From the NCBI GenBank assembly GCA_002812745.2, contig NCSJ02000039.1:62001-126000 (forward strand): 64,000 bases of DNA, read 5' to 3'. Within the stretch, counting starts at the first letter, position 1; the number at the start of each line of letters is the position of its first letter. The DNA is from Scytalidium lignicola. Lineage: Eukaryota > Ascomycota > Leotiomycetes. A program made the position numbers and the translations under genes. Below are positions 1 to 9,618 of this stretch, piece by piece. Below the pieces are notes generated by a model. That model saw nothing but the letters and a program-made list of their open reading frames with translations, was not told the origin of the DNA and searched no databases.

Positions 1-668
1 AGACCGCTTCAGGTGAGGTAAAGATGGAAGCGGTTGGTTCGAAGCAAGGCCAAACGCCGAATATGAAGGCTGCTGGCACGCCAGCAGGAACGGCTTCAAC
101 ACCTCAAAAGATGGATCGCCAAGGCAGCACGGCTGGTGCTAAGCCTGCAGGGATGCAAAAGAAACCCGATGTCGCCAAAGAGAGCCTGCTGAAGGCTTCA
201 TCAAGTGAGAAGGACTCTACAAAGCAACCTAATGGACAACCGGCGCAAGAAATCCTCCAGGTCGACCCATGGGCAAATGCAACTGTTGATCCACATGAGC
301 TCTTGCAATCTTTCTCAAACTTTGAAAGTGGTGCCAACGGTGCAATCTTTGACATGAACGTCTACCGTTCTATAACCCCGAATGATACACCCGAATCAAG
401 TAAAGATAGCGGCGTATCCGAGCCCAACAGTGACATCTCTGATGGTGTAGCTCTAGATATTAATTTAGACATCTTTGATGAAAAGTGGATGCCATTCGGA
501 CCCAGCGATGTTGATATGAGCAATACTGCCATTAATGAAGATGCATTGGCTATGTTTGATACAGAGCCTCTGCCAACATTTAATTCATGGGACGATTTGG
601 TTGATCAGAGTGCTTTTGATAAGCCATTTCAGTTTGACACGGGTTTTTACTCGATGACTGCCGATTAA
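1..668 (+). CDS. C-terminal part of an acidic, low-complexity regulator (possibly Mediator Med15-like); 5' end outside window
   Basis: The reading frame is open from base 3, ahead of the Met at 24, to the TAA at 666-668, so the gene very likely begins outside the window and the Met at 24 is probably internal. The first 80 or so residues are rich in Gly, Thr, Lys, Ser and Gln. The rest is acidic, with TPNDTPESSKDSGVSEPNSD at about residues 118-137 and a tail with scattered Trp and Phe in acidic context. That is the look of a transactivation or coactivator segment. The tail reminds me of the C-terminus of filamentous-fungal Mediator subunit 15, but I cannot confirm it and no folded domain is visible. 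I am confident it is coding and unsure of its identity. Confidence 0.6.
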   Translation, partial: TASGEVKMEAVGSKQGQTPNMKAAGTPAGTASTPQKMDRQGSTAGAKPAGMQKKPDVAKESLLKASSSEKDSTKQPNGQPAQEILQVDPWANATVDPHELLQSFSNFESGANGAIFDMNVYRSITPNDTPESSKDSGVSEPNSDISDGVALDINLDIFDEKWMPFGPSDVDMSNTAINEDALAMFDTEPLPTFNSWDDLVDQSAFDKPFQFDTGFYSMTAD

Positions 669-1668
669 TTGGCATCTTATCTTCTCATCTTGGATGAGTG
701 TTTCCAATTATTTTTTCTGAAATTCGATGGCGTATTTTTTTTTGTTTCACGGTGAATGGGTTTAAGAGAGGATTAGGGATATTAAAGGGATACTTTGGAC
801 ATCCTAACGAATTTATACTAGGAAAAGCATGTGCAGGGCGTTTGTCTTGGGTTGGTTTGGTCTGGCAATATACCAATCCCTTGGATTAGCGGGACAGGAT
901 TTGCTTTTGTGTGTATCCTAATTTCTTCGACCNTTTTTTTTATTGNTTTTTTTATTCTTTAGGTTTTGATAAAGGGCGTCAGTAGCCGGTCATTTTGTGG
1001 CACGATTCATAAGTGCATTTTAGATACCAAAATATGAAATGATTGCGAAGTTTGCATTACTGTTCAACAAACTTATTCGCTTAACTTTTGAGATGTTGTG
1101 ATAACTTTTATGAAATTTGCCCATCTTGGCTCTGTTTTAGAGTACTAGTAGTAAGTAACAGGGGATTGAATTCCGCCTGGTCGCCTTAAGGCCACTTTTT
1201 CAGGGATGGGAGGGGGTTGGTGGGAACAGATAGGATAGTGGGTGGAAGGGCTTTCGTTCCGAGCCGAAATCAATATCAAATCGCGAGAGCACGGCCTTAA
1301 AAAACAACCTGTATTCACGAGAAACGCGACACTCACTAATTAATTTTTGAAGATAGAATTCTCAACTCTGTATCAATAGAAGGAGAGAGAGTATTTTTTA
1401 CATAAAAATAGTGCTGTAAAAGGATAGGTGAATATGTCTCCTCCCAAAATATTCTAGCATTGCAAAGGTGCAAGAAGTCTAGGAAGCGCTTTCTTTTTTA
1501 CTGACGTACGAACCCCACGCGTGCAGCACAGTCAACATCTCGTAACGCGCCTTCCCACCGGCGAGAATCACAAAACCCCTCGAACTGCTCCTTCCTTTGT
1601 TCAAAAGACTTCGGTTCCCTCCCTCAGAAAACCCGCTAATTCTCAACCCCTCGCCCAAAACCGTCAAC
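669..1668. other. Intergenic: 3' end of upstream gene and promoter of the Whi5-like gene
   Basis: No gene is supported here. Long T-rich stretches and two ambiguous bases (933 and 946) lie next to T homopolymers. The last 150 bases before the start at 1669 are CT-rich, as is common just upstream of fungal start codons. The short open frames on both strands show no recognisable protein. Confidence 0.6.
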
Positions 1669-2912
1669 ATGGCATCTCAAACTCCAAGACGCGTCGTCTT
1701 GGGCTCATTAGATGTAAATGTCAATACCCCCAGCAAGAGGGCAGTCTCTCCCTCCTCCTCCCCTCTCAAGGCTGCCGCGCGTCCTCAGATCTCAAGCCAG
1801 TTGGTCCAGACACCTTCGGCGGTCCAGGCTCAGCAGCAAGGTGAGCTTGCTAGAGAAGGTGGATTGGCTGGCGCGAAACGGGGCCGTGACCTGGGTGAAG
1901 ATCGAGAGTTGTCCCCTAAGAAGCTTAGAGCAGGAAGTGATCCAGAGGAATCTCCTGAGGAGATTGGATCAGAGTCCGGCAGGAGAGGGATGGGGGAAGG
2001 TGAGGAGCGTAGTGAGGTATTTGGTGGAGGATTGTGGAGTGTCGATACTATGGTATGTCTTGTCTGGAGGTGGATTTAAGAGAGGACGCAGTTTGCTTAT
2101 GTGTCTCTTGTCTCCAGTTCCATCATAGCAATCATGATGAGCTTGCGCCATTATCATCGTCTCCGCGAGCAGCCCTACTATCGTCGCCCTCGACTCAGGG
2201 AGCTATGAACGAGTCTTTGGATATGAATGTGACTCAGGATACGATTATCACTGAGCCCGATATACCTGCTGTTGAGGTGCTTGTGGCTGCACCTTCACCT
2301 CCAGCCCCATCCCCAGCTGTACCAGTCACGATGTCTCAAGCGCAATTACGAGAGGTAGACATCTCTTCCCCTTGCCTTCATCTAGTTTTCTCTGCACTTA
2401 TACCCAGAATTCTGACATATCACTAGAGAGCACAAGCACTTAGACTGCGACTAAGTCTCGCAAGTTATAAAATCCGTACCAACCAAACCGATGTCCCTCT
2501 TTCTCGTTTGCAGGTCAGATCCACATCACCAAGGCTTCCACCAAGATCTTTCACCCGTCCAAAAATGGGGAGTAGTCATGTTTCACGACAAGTTCGGCAA
2601 CCTATAATCCCCGACATCAAGATCCAACGGCCGTCAAGTAAATCTCAGCCTAGCTCCGACTCCGACCAGCATCCACCTTCTTCACCTCCAACCTTTCATG
2701 TTCCCTATAGTATCTTGACGGCGGGTCAAGATATCAGTCTGCCACAAGACCACAAAGCAGACGATCCTGAAGATCAACGACAACTAGTAACACCTATATC
2801 GCCAAGGAAAAATGAAGAGATGCTTGATCCTCGATTACGAAGCCCGATATCTAAGACAGAGTATCCAGAAAAGCTCACAGGTAGTCCGGCTCGGGAACAG
2901 ATTGCAAATTGA
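1669..2912 (+). CDS. Whi5/Nrm1-family (GTB motif) G1/S transcriptional repressor
   Basis: Three exons (1669-2052, 2118-2354, 2427-2912) with GT-AG introns, all in phase 0, give 368 residues. Exon 3 begins with RAQALRLRLSLASYKIRTNQ, the Leu/Arg-rich block followed by a Tyr-Lys-x-x-Thr-Asn-Gln core. That is the GTB motif by which yeast Whi5 and Nrm1 bind the G1/S factors SBF and MBF. It falls at about residues 208-227. Flanking sequence is disordered, rich in Ser and Pro, with many Ser-Pro and Thr-Pro sites suited to cyclin-dependent kinase control, plus a basic stretch near residue 85. Known of the family: nuclear repressors of the G1/S transition, removed by CDK phosphorylation. Assignment rests on the motif plus overall architecture. 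Confidence 0.8.
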
Positions 2913-3634
2913 GTGCTGAATTCGACCGTGGATATGAGATGATCCCCAGCGCGTTTCGTCGTAGAGTGTATTTTTTACCTCTACGATGATTCTGTATATA
3001 GCTTTGTTTATTTCTGTTGAATCAGAAAGGTCATTGTAATTGTATACAGGTAAGAGGTGGGGTTTTTGTATTATAAGTTTCAAAGGCTTTTGGTTTGCTG
3101 GTCGACAATGGTTTGAATTGTTACGATGGCAAAAGCGTTATAATGTAATGGAACTGGGGGTTGGGCTTGGGTTTGATTTGGTTTAGGGACGGTGTCTGGT
3201 TTGGTTGTCTGGTCTATGGCGCAAAAGCGGTCTTTTGTCTGGTTTATGACTGTAATAACAGGAAGTATAGCTGGAGAATACAGCAAAGTTTTAAAATAAC
3301 ATTCCAAGCCTATGGCTGGCCAACTGCCTAAGGGTTGCAGTAAAATTATTACTAGATAATCATTGACTTTGGATTATTAGCAATTATGCTCTTTCAACCG
3401 AACAGACATGGTCAGCCATGATTGTCAAGTTTGGATCTCGAGATGTTTGGCAGATTGGTGCGGTGGTGTGTTGCCTTATCTACGGTAGATTTAAGATCCC
3501 GAACCCCTGGCACGCTAAACCTTAAATATTCAGGAAGCGCGCCAAAGCAAAATTAAACCTCCACCACCGCAAGCTTTGGTACAACGGCAAGATACAATTT
3601 ACACTTTGCGACACCTTCTGCGCTTACCTGAATC
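2913..3634. promoter_or_regulatory. Intergenic: 3' region of Whi5-like gene and promoter of the Rpb6 gene
   Basis: No coding sequence is supported. From 3120 to 3240 there is a G/T-rich stretch with many repeats of TTTGG and TGGTTT on the plus strand. The final 100 bases before 3635 presumably hold the promoter of the polymerase subunit gene. Confidence 0.5.
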
Positions 3635-4414
3635 ATGTCTGACTACGGAGGAGATGAAAACGGCGGGTGAGTATTTCGACTCTTTCCCAGGAGGAGATTT
3701 AGCTTCTGCTCTTACAGTGACTATTTAAGTTTGCTTTGTTTAACTTCATTGACATGCGCAAAAAAAATACAGCTTCTCGCCCGGCGGTTACGAAAATGAA
3801 GAGCCCGACTACGATCCCGAGGAGCCCATAGAGCCATTTGAGGCTGATCTCGAGACAGCTCCGCAGGTCGATGATATCGCGGTTGGCCAGAATCCAGATC
3901 AGCTTCTGATGACAGGCGACCGAGGTGTGGTCGTGTCGGGGGATCCGGCAGCTGCAGCGAATAAGGTCAAGGATAAGGCGCCGAAGGATAAGAAGATCCC
4001 GAATGATCAGAGAACTACGACGCCGTATATGACTAAATATGAGCGGGCTAGGATTTTGGGGACGAGGGCCTTGCAGATTAGGTGTGTGGTCTGGAATTGG
4101 GAACCATTGTTTCCTCGTTGTTCTTCGGAACGGGGGGGATGATGGATGACAAGTGGGCTAACGCGTCTTATTAGTATGAATGCGCCTGTGCTGGTTGATT
4201 TGGAGGGCGAGACCGATCCACTACAGATTGCTATCAAGGAGCTTCGGGAAAAGAAGATTCCCTTGATCGTGCGTAGATATATGCCGGATGGATGGTATGT
4301 ATTTTTTCTTCTTCTGTTTCCTTTTATTGTTGCAGTCTCTTGTTTTTCCCTCACAGCTTTGACTGATGTTATTCTAGGTACGAGGATTGGACCTGCGAGG
4401 AGCTTCTTCAGTAG
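3635..4414 (+). CDS. RPB6: RNA polymerases I, II and III shared subunit Rpb6 (ABC23/RPABC2)
   Basis: Four exons (3635-3666, 3773-4081, 4175-4294, 4378-4414) give 165 residues, close to the 155 of yeast Rpb6. The N-terminal half is acidic and disordered. The conserved half starts at about residue 88 ([20 protein letters not shown]) and continues with [19 protein letters not shown], then [19 protein letters not shown] at the C-terminus, the hallmark Rpb6 fold. The protein is an essential core subunit of all three nuclear polymerases and helps assembly by clamping the largest subunit. The first coding exon is only 32 bp and the last 37 bp, so automatic gene callers may miss both ends. All splice sites are GT-AG and phases join cleanly. 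Confidence 0.96.
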
Positions 4415-5256
4415 AGAGTCAAGGAAAATAAAAGTTATAAAAGTTCAAGCGCGATTTTCTGCCCTGTACGTCTGTTAGGTCGAGAGGCATTTAAAGGTAA
4501 TCTACATGGAGACCTGGCGCATTTGGCGCATTTAAATTAAAGGCGTTAGGAAGGAGCCTCCGTGGTGGTCCTCTGTTATTGGTATTTTGGGCTTGTTTTT
4601 AGGCATAATAGAAATTGTGAATCCGTGGATTGAAGGCGAGCACATGTCTCTGACTATTCTTCATTTTTGTTTGCCTAAAGAATCATTAGTACTTCTACGA
4701 TAATATGGCGTATGGTAAGCTGTTGCCGAGCATGCTAAGGTTCCTGGTATGTGACTCTCGTATTACGATCATTGGAGGGTTGGAGCTCCACCACCATGGG
4801 TCTCCGTTTCGCGTACTGCCCCGAATGATTAACACATGAGTCTAAGTCTATTTTTCAATACCAAGTTCAATTCAAAGGAACATGCATCACCTGTGGATGA
4901 CAATTCTATCTTCTGCTTCGAAATATGCTTTCATAAGCAAGAGATTTTCCGTGGCTTATAACCCCAGCAATATCGAATCGATCGCCAGCCAATCAAAAAG
5001 CCCACGTAGGCAATCTCTCAGCCCCACGACAGCGGATTCCACCATCCGGGGACCTTTCCTAGTACAGTAATTGGCGGGGTTGGGATGACTTATCGGCTGC
5101 CAACGCTGCATAAGAGCTAATGCTCGAGAGTTGCCAATCCACCTCTCTTCCTCTTTCTTTATTCTCCGTTGCTTTGCTCATTGTTGCTGCTGCTGTGTTT
5201 GTTTTGGTGCTGGCACTCTGTTTTATATAGTTAGCAGAATATGAAGTAGCATAATC
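4415..5256. other. Intergenic between Rpb6 and the CorA-like gene
   Basis: No gene is supported. The short open frame at 4882-5070 has no recognisable features. The 100 bases before 5257 are T-rich and likely hold the downstream promoter. Confidence 0.5.
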
Positions 5257-7079
5257 ATGGATGATTATATGTTCAGAACGAATGTCGACCGCTGCATATC
5301 CGTCTATGAAGCTACCTCGTATCTAGAGATCTTCTCGTACTCTGTAAGCCGCAGCACTGCCCTGAGGCTATTTCGAAAATTTTCTCCCCTAATCTCGGTG
5401 GAATGGTTCTGATCAAAGTATTTTCCAGGATCCGCAATATAATACAGTCGAAGAACATCCTCTTACACCAGATGAGTTCGAGAATTTTCTTAATCGGAGG
5501 GTGAGTCGCAGTCGAGCCGATTATATAATAAGACCTGTAGAGCTAATGATTAGCTGCATAGGGCGCATTCGCTCCTCCAAGTCTGCCTAACGGAGTTGTG
5601 CCAGTTGGATCAATGAGATTGATGTATGTGATATGTGATCCTGTCTTAATCATAAGCCTTGTGTTGAATTGACCGTGTCCAAAGCCTTCAACAAAATGCA
5701 CAACATCCAGAGACGTTCACGCCGCATGTGATTAGTATGAAACCAGAGATGTACAAATCTATGGTAGAGACTATGAACTTGCCATATCGAGCTATAGAGA
5801 GCACAAGTGCAGTCGGCCCATTCTTCTGGTCAGCATACGACCAAGATGATGAAAACCCTCATATTCGTATGTTCAGCTGTGGGACTTGATTTCAGTCTAT
5901 TCGTCTAACCAGATATTTTATATACACAGAAACCATCTTCCGGAAGTCCGATGTTCGCAAGAAGGGCCTCACCCGCGGCTGGGAACTGATGCTCTCGCAC
6001 TCGATCAAGGATGGTGTCACCACTGGCTACTGCAAAGGCACGCCAAGCTCGGACATAGTCGAGTGCATCAAGCACCTGAAGGCTTGCGTCTTGCAGATCG
6101 CACATCCGATGCTGCTGCCCATTATCATCCTCTCGCACGATATCTCATTCAAGACCGACATCAAACAGCGTGAAGCACGAGATTGGTTGAGACGATTGGA
6201 ACACGCAGTGTCAATGCGTACGGAGATCGAGGAAAAGGAGGGATATGTCAAGGAAGGCGTGGTGGATCTGGATGCTGTCAACAGAGATTTAGTCGAGTGT
6301 CATAGTCAGGTGCTCTGGAAACGACCGAAGGCATATCTGTTGATTCTGAGTGCGATTGAGAGGTCCATGGACAAATTTTATACTAGACTACCTGAAGACA
6401 GGCAGAGTCAAGATATAAGGAAGCTCCAGGCTAGCATGTTGGCTCGACTGGACTTCTACCGAGTGAAGCTTCAAGGGCTTGACAGCTACGCGTATACAAC
6501 ACTTCAACGGCTGGATATCCAGAGGAGCGCTGTAAGGAGCCCCAATTCTCCCGTTACCATTGTCTTGTTTTCCTCCGTATCCAAATGATAGTGATAGACA
6601 GTCTTGCTAACATAAACCGAACCCCACAGCTGTACAACATCATAGCACAGAAGGAATCGAAGCTCAATTTCCAAATGGCTGGTGAGCAGCGTAAGCTCGC
6701 CCACGCCAGCAAGCGAGACAGTGCCGCTATGAAAACGATATCCCTATTAGGTGCCATCTTCCTCCCAGGCGCCTACCTAGCCTCGGTCTTTAGCATGACC
6801 TTCTTTAACTTCCAGGACGGTGCCTCAACCGTAAGCACTCAGTTCTGGATATACTGGGCCATAACGGTCCCATTGACTATGTTGATCGTTGGTGCCTGGT
6901 ACGTATATGAGAAGAAACGTGAGCGGAAGTATGACAAGGAAGACCGGGATCTAGAGCAAGGCAGCGAAGATATGGAAAGGGAGATTATGGCAATGATGAG
7001 GAAGAGGACGATGAGTAAGGCTAGTACCTGGGATAAAACGAAGAAGGTAGATCATTCAGTCTCGAAAAAGGTTGAGTGA
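5257..7079 (+). CDS. CorA-like (Mg2+-transporter-type) membrane protein, ascomycete-specific form
   Basis: Six exons (5257-5343, 5429-5500, 5562-5623, 5685-5866, 5930-6531, 6630-7079) join in phase to give 484 residues. The C-terminal third has a long amphipathic helix (LYNIIAQKESKLNFQMAGEQ), then the typical AMKTISLLGAIFLPGAYLAS first membrane helix, a short loop, and a second membrane helix (FWIYWAITVPLTMLIVGAWY) followed by a basic, charged tail. This two-helix C-terminal layout is that of the CorA family. The family's Gly-Met-Asn selectivity loop is not evident: after helix one the sequence reads MTFFNFQD. This fits the large ascomycete group of CorA-like proteins whose transport role is unproven. 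Start chosen at the first in-frame ATG. Confidence 0.85.
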
Positions 7080-7412
7080 GAGATTTGAGGCGTCTGGTGT
7101 GAGGAGTTGGAGTTTATATGTTCTTTTTACTTCTTTCTTCCTTTCCTTCCATTCACTTGGAGCTACGACTTTGATGAAAGAGGGTTGGCTTTTTTTCTTC
7201 TATCAGGTATTACGTCCTGACGATAACTGCTACAGCTTGAGGCCGTGACAGCACAACGACTTGATGAGTTATGAACTGACGATGATGATGATGATCATAT
7301 AAATCATATAAACATCACATATTATATAGATTGGCTTATCCATACGATTCAGGAAATTGATAATACGTTTATTCTTAAAATATTCCATGTATACACATAC
7401 ATAAGTGACTTC
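7080..7412. other. Convergent 3' intergenic region
   Basis: About 330 bases between two convergent genes. It holds a short GATGATGATGATGAT run near 7280-7296 followed by AT-rich sequence with poly(A)-signal-like words. Nothing else is seen. Confidence 0.5.
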
Positions 7413-8512
7413 CTAATCATCACTATCCTTACCCCCCTTCCCATCCGTGGAACCTCCCAAAACCGAGCTCACAAACTCCGTATACCGAAACACATCACCT
7501 TTCCTGCCTAGCCCTGAATGCTTACTAAATGCCCTCCTTCCTACGAACCCACCCATGATCTGATCAATTTCACGCTCAGTCAATGGCCTCTCTCCTGTCT
7601 CAGGAGCTGTATGCAGTAAGGCATCACGTAGCTCCGCAACATCAACCTGGCCGCTGTCATCTTCGTCAAAGGCTGAGAAAGCGGAAATGAGCTCGGATGG
7701 TGGGGAGAGAGTGCTTAAAAGCGTGGCGAGTGTGGTGAGGTACGTGGGTAGTGTTAGGGTCTGTGGATGGGAAGGCGGGAAGAATTGTGAGATGTCGGAA
7801 GGCGTGGATGGTAGGCCTGGTAGAATTGGGTAATTAGTTTGCGTTTGTAGCATGAGTGTGGTTATGGTGGAGATCTATTATTAGAGGCGAGGAAGAAAGC
7901 GAGGAAGCAAGGAAGCAGGCAAGGAACTAGGATAGCCAGGGAGCAAGGAGTTAAAGCAAATAAGCCAGTGAACTCACCTAGTTGCGTCAACATCTCAGCT
8001 ACATCCTCCCGACCTACCAGCCCGTCGCTATCTCTATCTAGAGTCTGGAAGCCCTCTCGCAATTCTCTGACCTGGGCTGGTGCAAGCTTGGATATCGCAT
8101 TATTATCAACACTGCCCCTTGCTGCACCTAGTCCACGCGATGATGGTGACGATACGCCTAGCATGGGACCAAATGACCCCGACCGCGCACCTCTTGTGGG
8201 ACTGGGCTCTCTTTCTCGCCTTGTCGGAGTTAGACCTTTTGGTGTCCAAGATGCCGTATCTACGTCTGGCTCAGTTTCAGTATCGGACTCCACCGTAGCC
8301 ATCATCATCTTGGGTGTGGAGCTGTTGACCAACTTGGACGGCGTTGTCGTGCTGGTGGCATTCATAGATTGTCTAGTTGGAGAGCTGCTTGAATTGGGGT
8401 TGGGCGTGGACTGGCGTAATGGCGAAGGAGAGGCGGGTGACTCTGGTCGGCGGAAGGGGGAGCTTCGAGGGGAGCCGTATGAGAGTGGCGAGGGCTTGTA
8501 AGGTGTTGACAT
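7413..8512 (-). CDS. EF-hand protein resembling myosin regulatory light chain (Rlc1-like)
   Basis: Two exons (8512-7978, then 7816-7413) separated by a 161-bp GT-AG intron give 312 residues. The first 140 residues are disordered and Ser/Pro-rich with many SP sites. Then comes an EF-hand pair in the calmodulin/light-chain order: LREGFQTLDRDSDGLVGRED near residue 150 (loop DRDSDGLVGRED) and a second around FDEDDSGQVDVAELRDALL. The arrangement matches fission-yeast Rlc1, the myosin-II regulatory light chain acting in the cytokinetic ring. The acceptor at 7817-7818 was chosen because it continues the Gly codon split by the donor and removes an unconserved stretch. The long N-terminal extension is unusual for a light chain and may carry phosphorylation control. 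Confidence 0.75.
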
Positions 8513-9238
8513 AGTCTAGATTTGAAGCGGTGAATTAGTCACTTAGTGTTTGATTGCGTGCAGATTTCGGTTCGAAGAGCGGAGGGGAAGGGGAAGGGGA
8601 ATAGATCAGTTATAGGAAGAAGGTGCAAATGCTGTTTCCCTTACCATGTTTGCTTGCTGTAGTTGAGTTATGTGGCGCTGAGGGATAGTGAGTACTATTG
8701 TAATTGAAAGATTTGAAATCAAGTCCAAGTAAAGCTTTTGCGCATGGCAAACAATGTCTCGTTGGGAGGTTTAATGCTGTTATTGTTATTCCCTGGATAA
8801 TTTTATTTCAGAGCTGCTGTAGCTGGTGCTGCTTTGATGTCACCGTTCTTCTAGTTCTAGCTCCTAGCTATAGCTGTGCCGTTAAAATCGTTGAAGGAGT
8901 TCTAGATGTTGTGATATCTTGCGCACCTTGTACAGAATAATATTCGTAGTTGATGTCCTGGTGATAGCTATCGCTACTCGCATATCTATTGGTCAGCGGC
9001 TGGCATGTCAACAAACACGGCGCGGCTAATAGGAGCTAAACCTTAACCAGCTAGTTTAATTTATACAATACTAACTTCTTTGCTCCTGCATTAGCGCAAG
9101 GCTTCGCTTCTTGGATACGCATTATGATTGGGCAGTTTAATTCACCCCTTGAGATCTTGTGTTCCAGCCCTGAGCACTGATGGAACCCACGGACTGGGAA
9201 AGGGACAGGGCGAGAGGGAGCACGACGACGACCCCTTA
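8513..9238. other. Intergenic region, no gene supported
   Basis: Upstream of the EF-hand gene and downstream of the small minus-strand gene. A GA-rich stretch at 8576-8605 lies just upstream of the EF-hand gene start. Open frames here are short and show no family signature. A possible third exon of the neighbouring small gene may lie at 9142-9176. Confidence 0.45.
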
Positions 9239-9557
9239 TCACGCCAGCGGTTGCGGCAGTGAATGGAGATCGACGACAACCTCCTCCAACGTACCTGCCT
9301 TTGTCATCTCTTCCTTCACAATGCTCTTCTCGTCTGCCATTGCTACATCTTCATCTTTACGTTCGTCTCGAATTTCAGTTTCCAATTCATATCTAGCCTT
9401 GTTGTTCAGCGCTTCGACTATATTGTAAACCTCCACAAAGGAACTGCTAGGTCTCGTTGCGGCAAGGGGCTTACATGCATCTTTCTAGACCAGTTTGAAC
9501 GAGTAGTAAGGGGTTGTCAGCGTCCCCCACTTCGCGAAGAATTAATTCTCCTTGCAT
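9239..9557 (-). CDS. Small unrecognised protein, divergent from Afi1
   Basis: Exon 1 (9557-9475) and exon 2 (9443-9239), joined across a 31-bp GT-AG gap, read MQGELILREVGDADNPLLLV and then ISFVEVYNIVEALNNKARYE in one phase, giving 95 residues. The body is helical and acidic (many Glu, Lys, Asp). An alternative ending uses a good GTACGT donor at 9294 and an acceptor at 9177 to add a short third exon (9176-9142), giving 88 residues. I do not recognise the family. The 31-bp intron is shorter than usual, which lowers confidence. It starts only 61 bp from the divergent Afi1 start, so the two would share a very compact promoter. Confidence 0.45.
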
Positions 9558-9618
9558 AGAACAGGGAAGAAGCTCTCTGGTGGACCCGTTGTGATCGTCA
9601 CGGAGATCGAAACTAACG

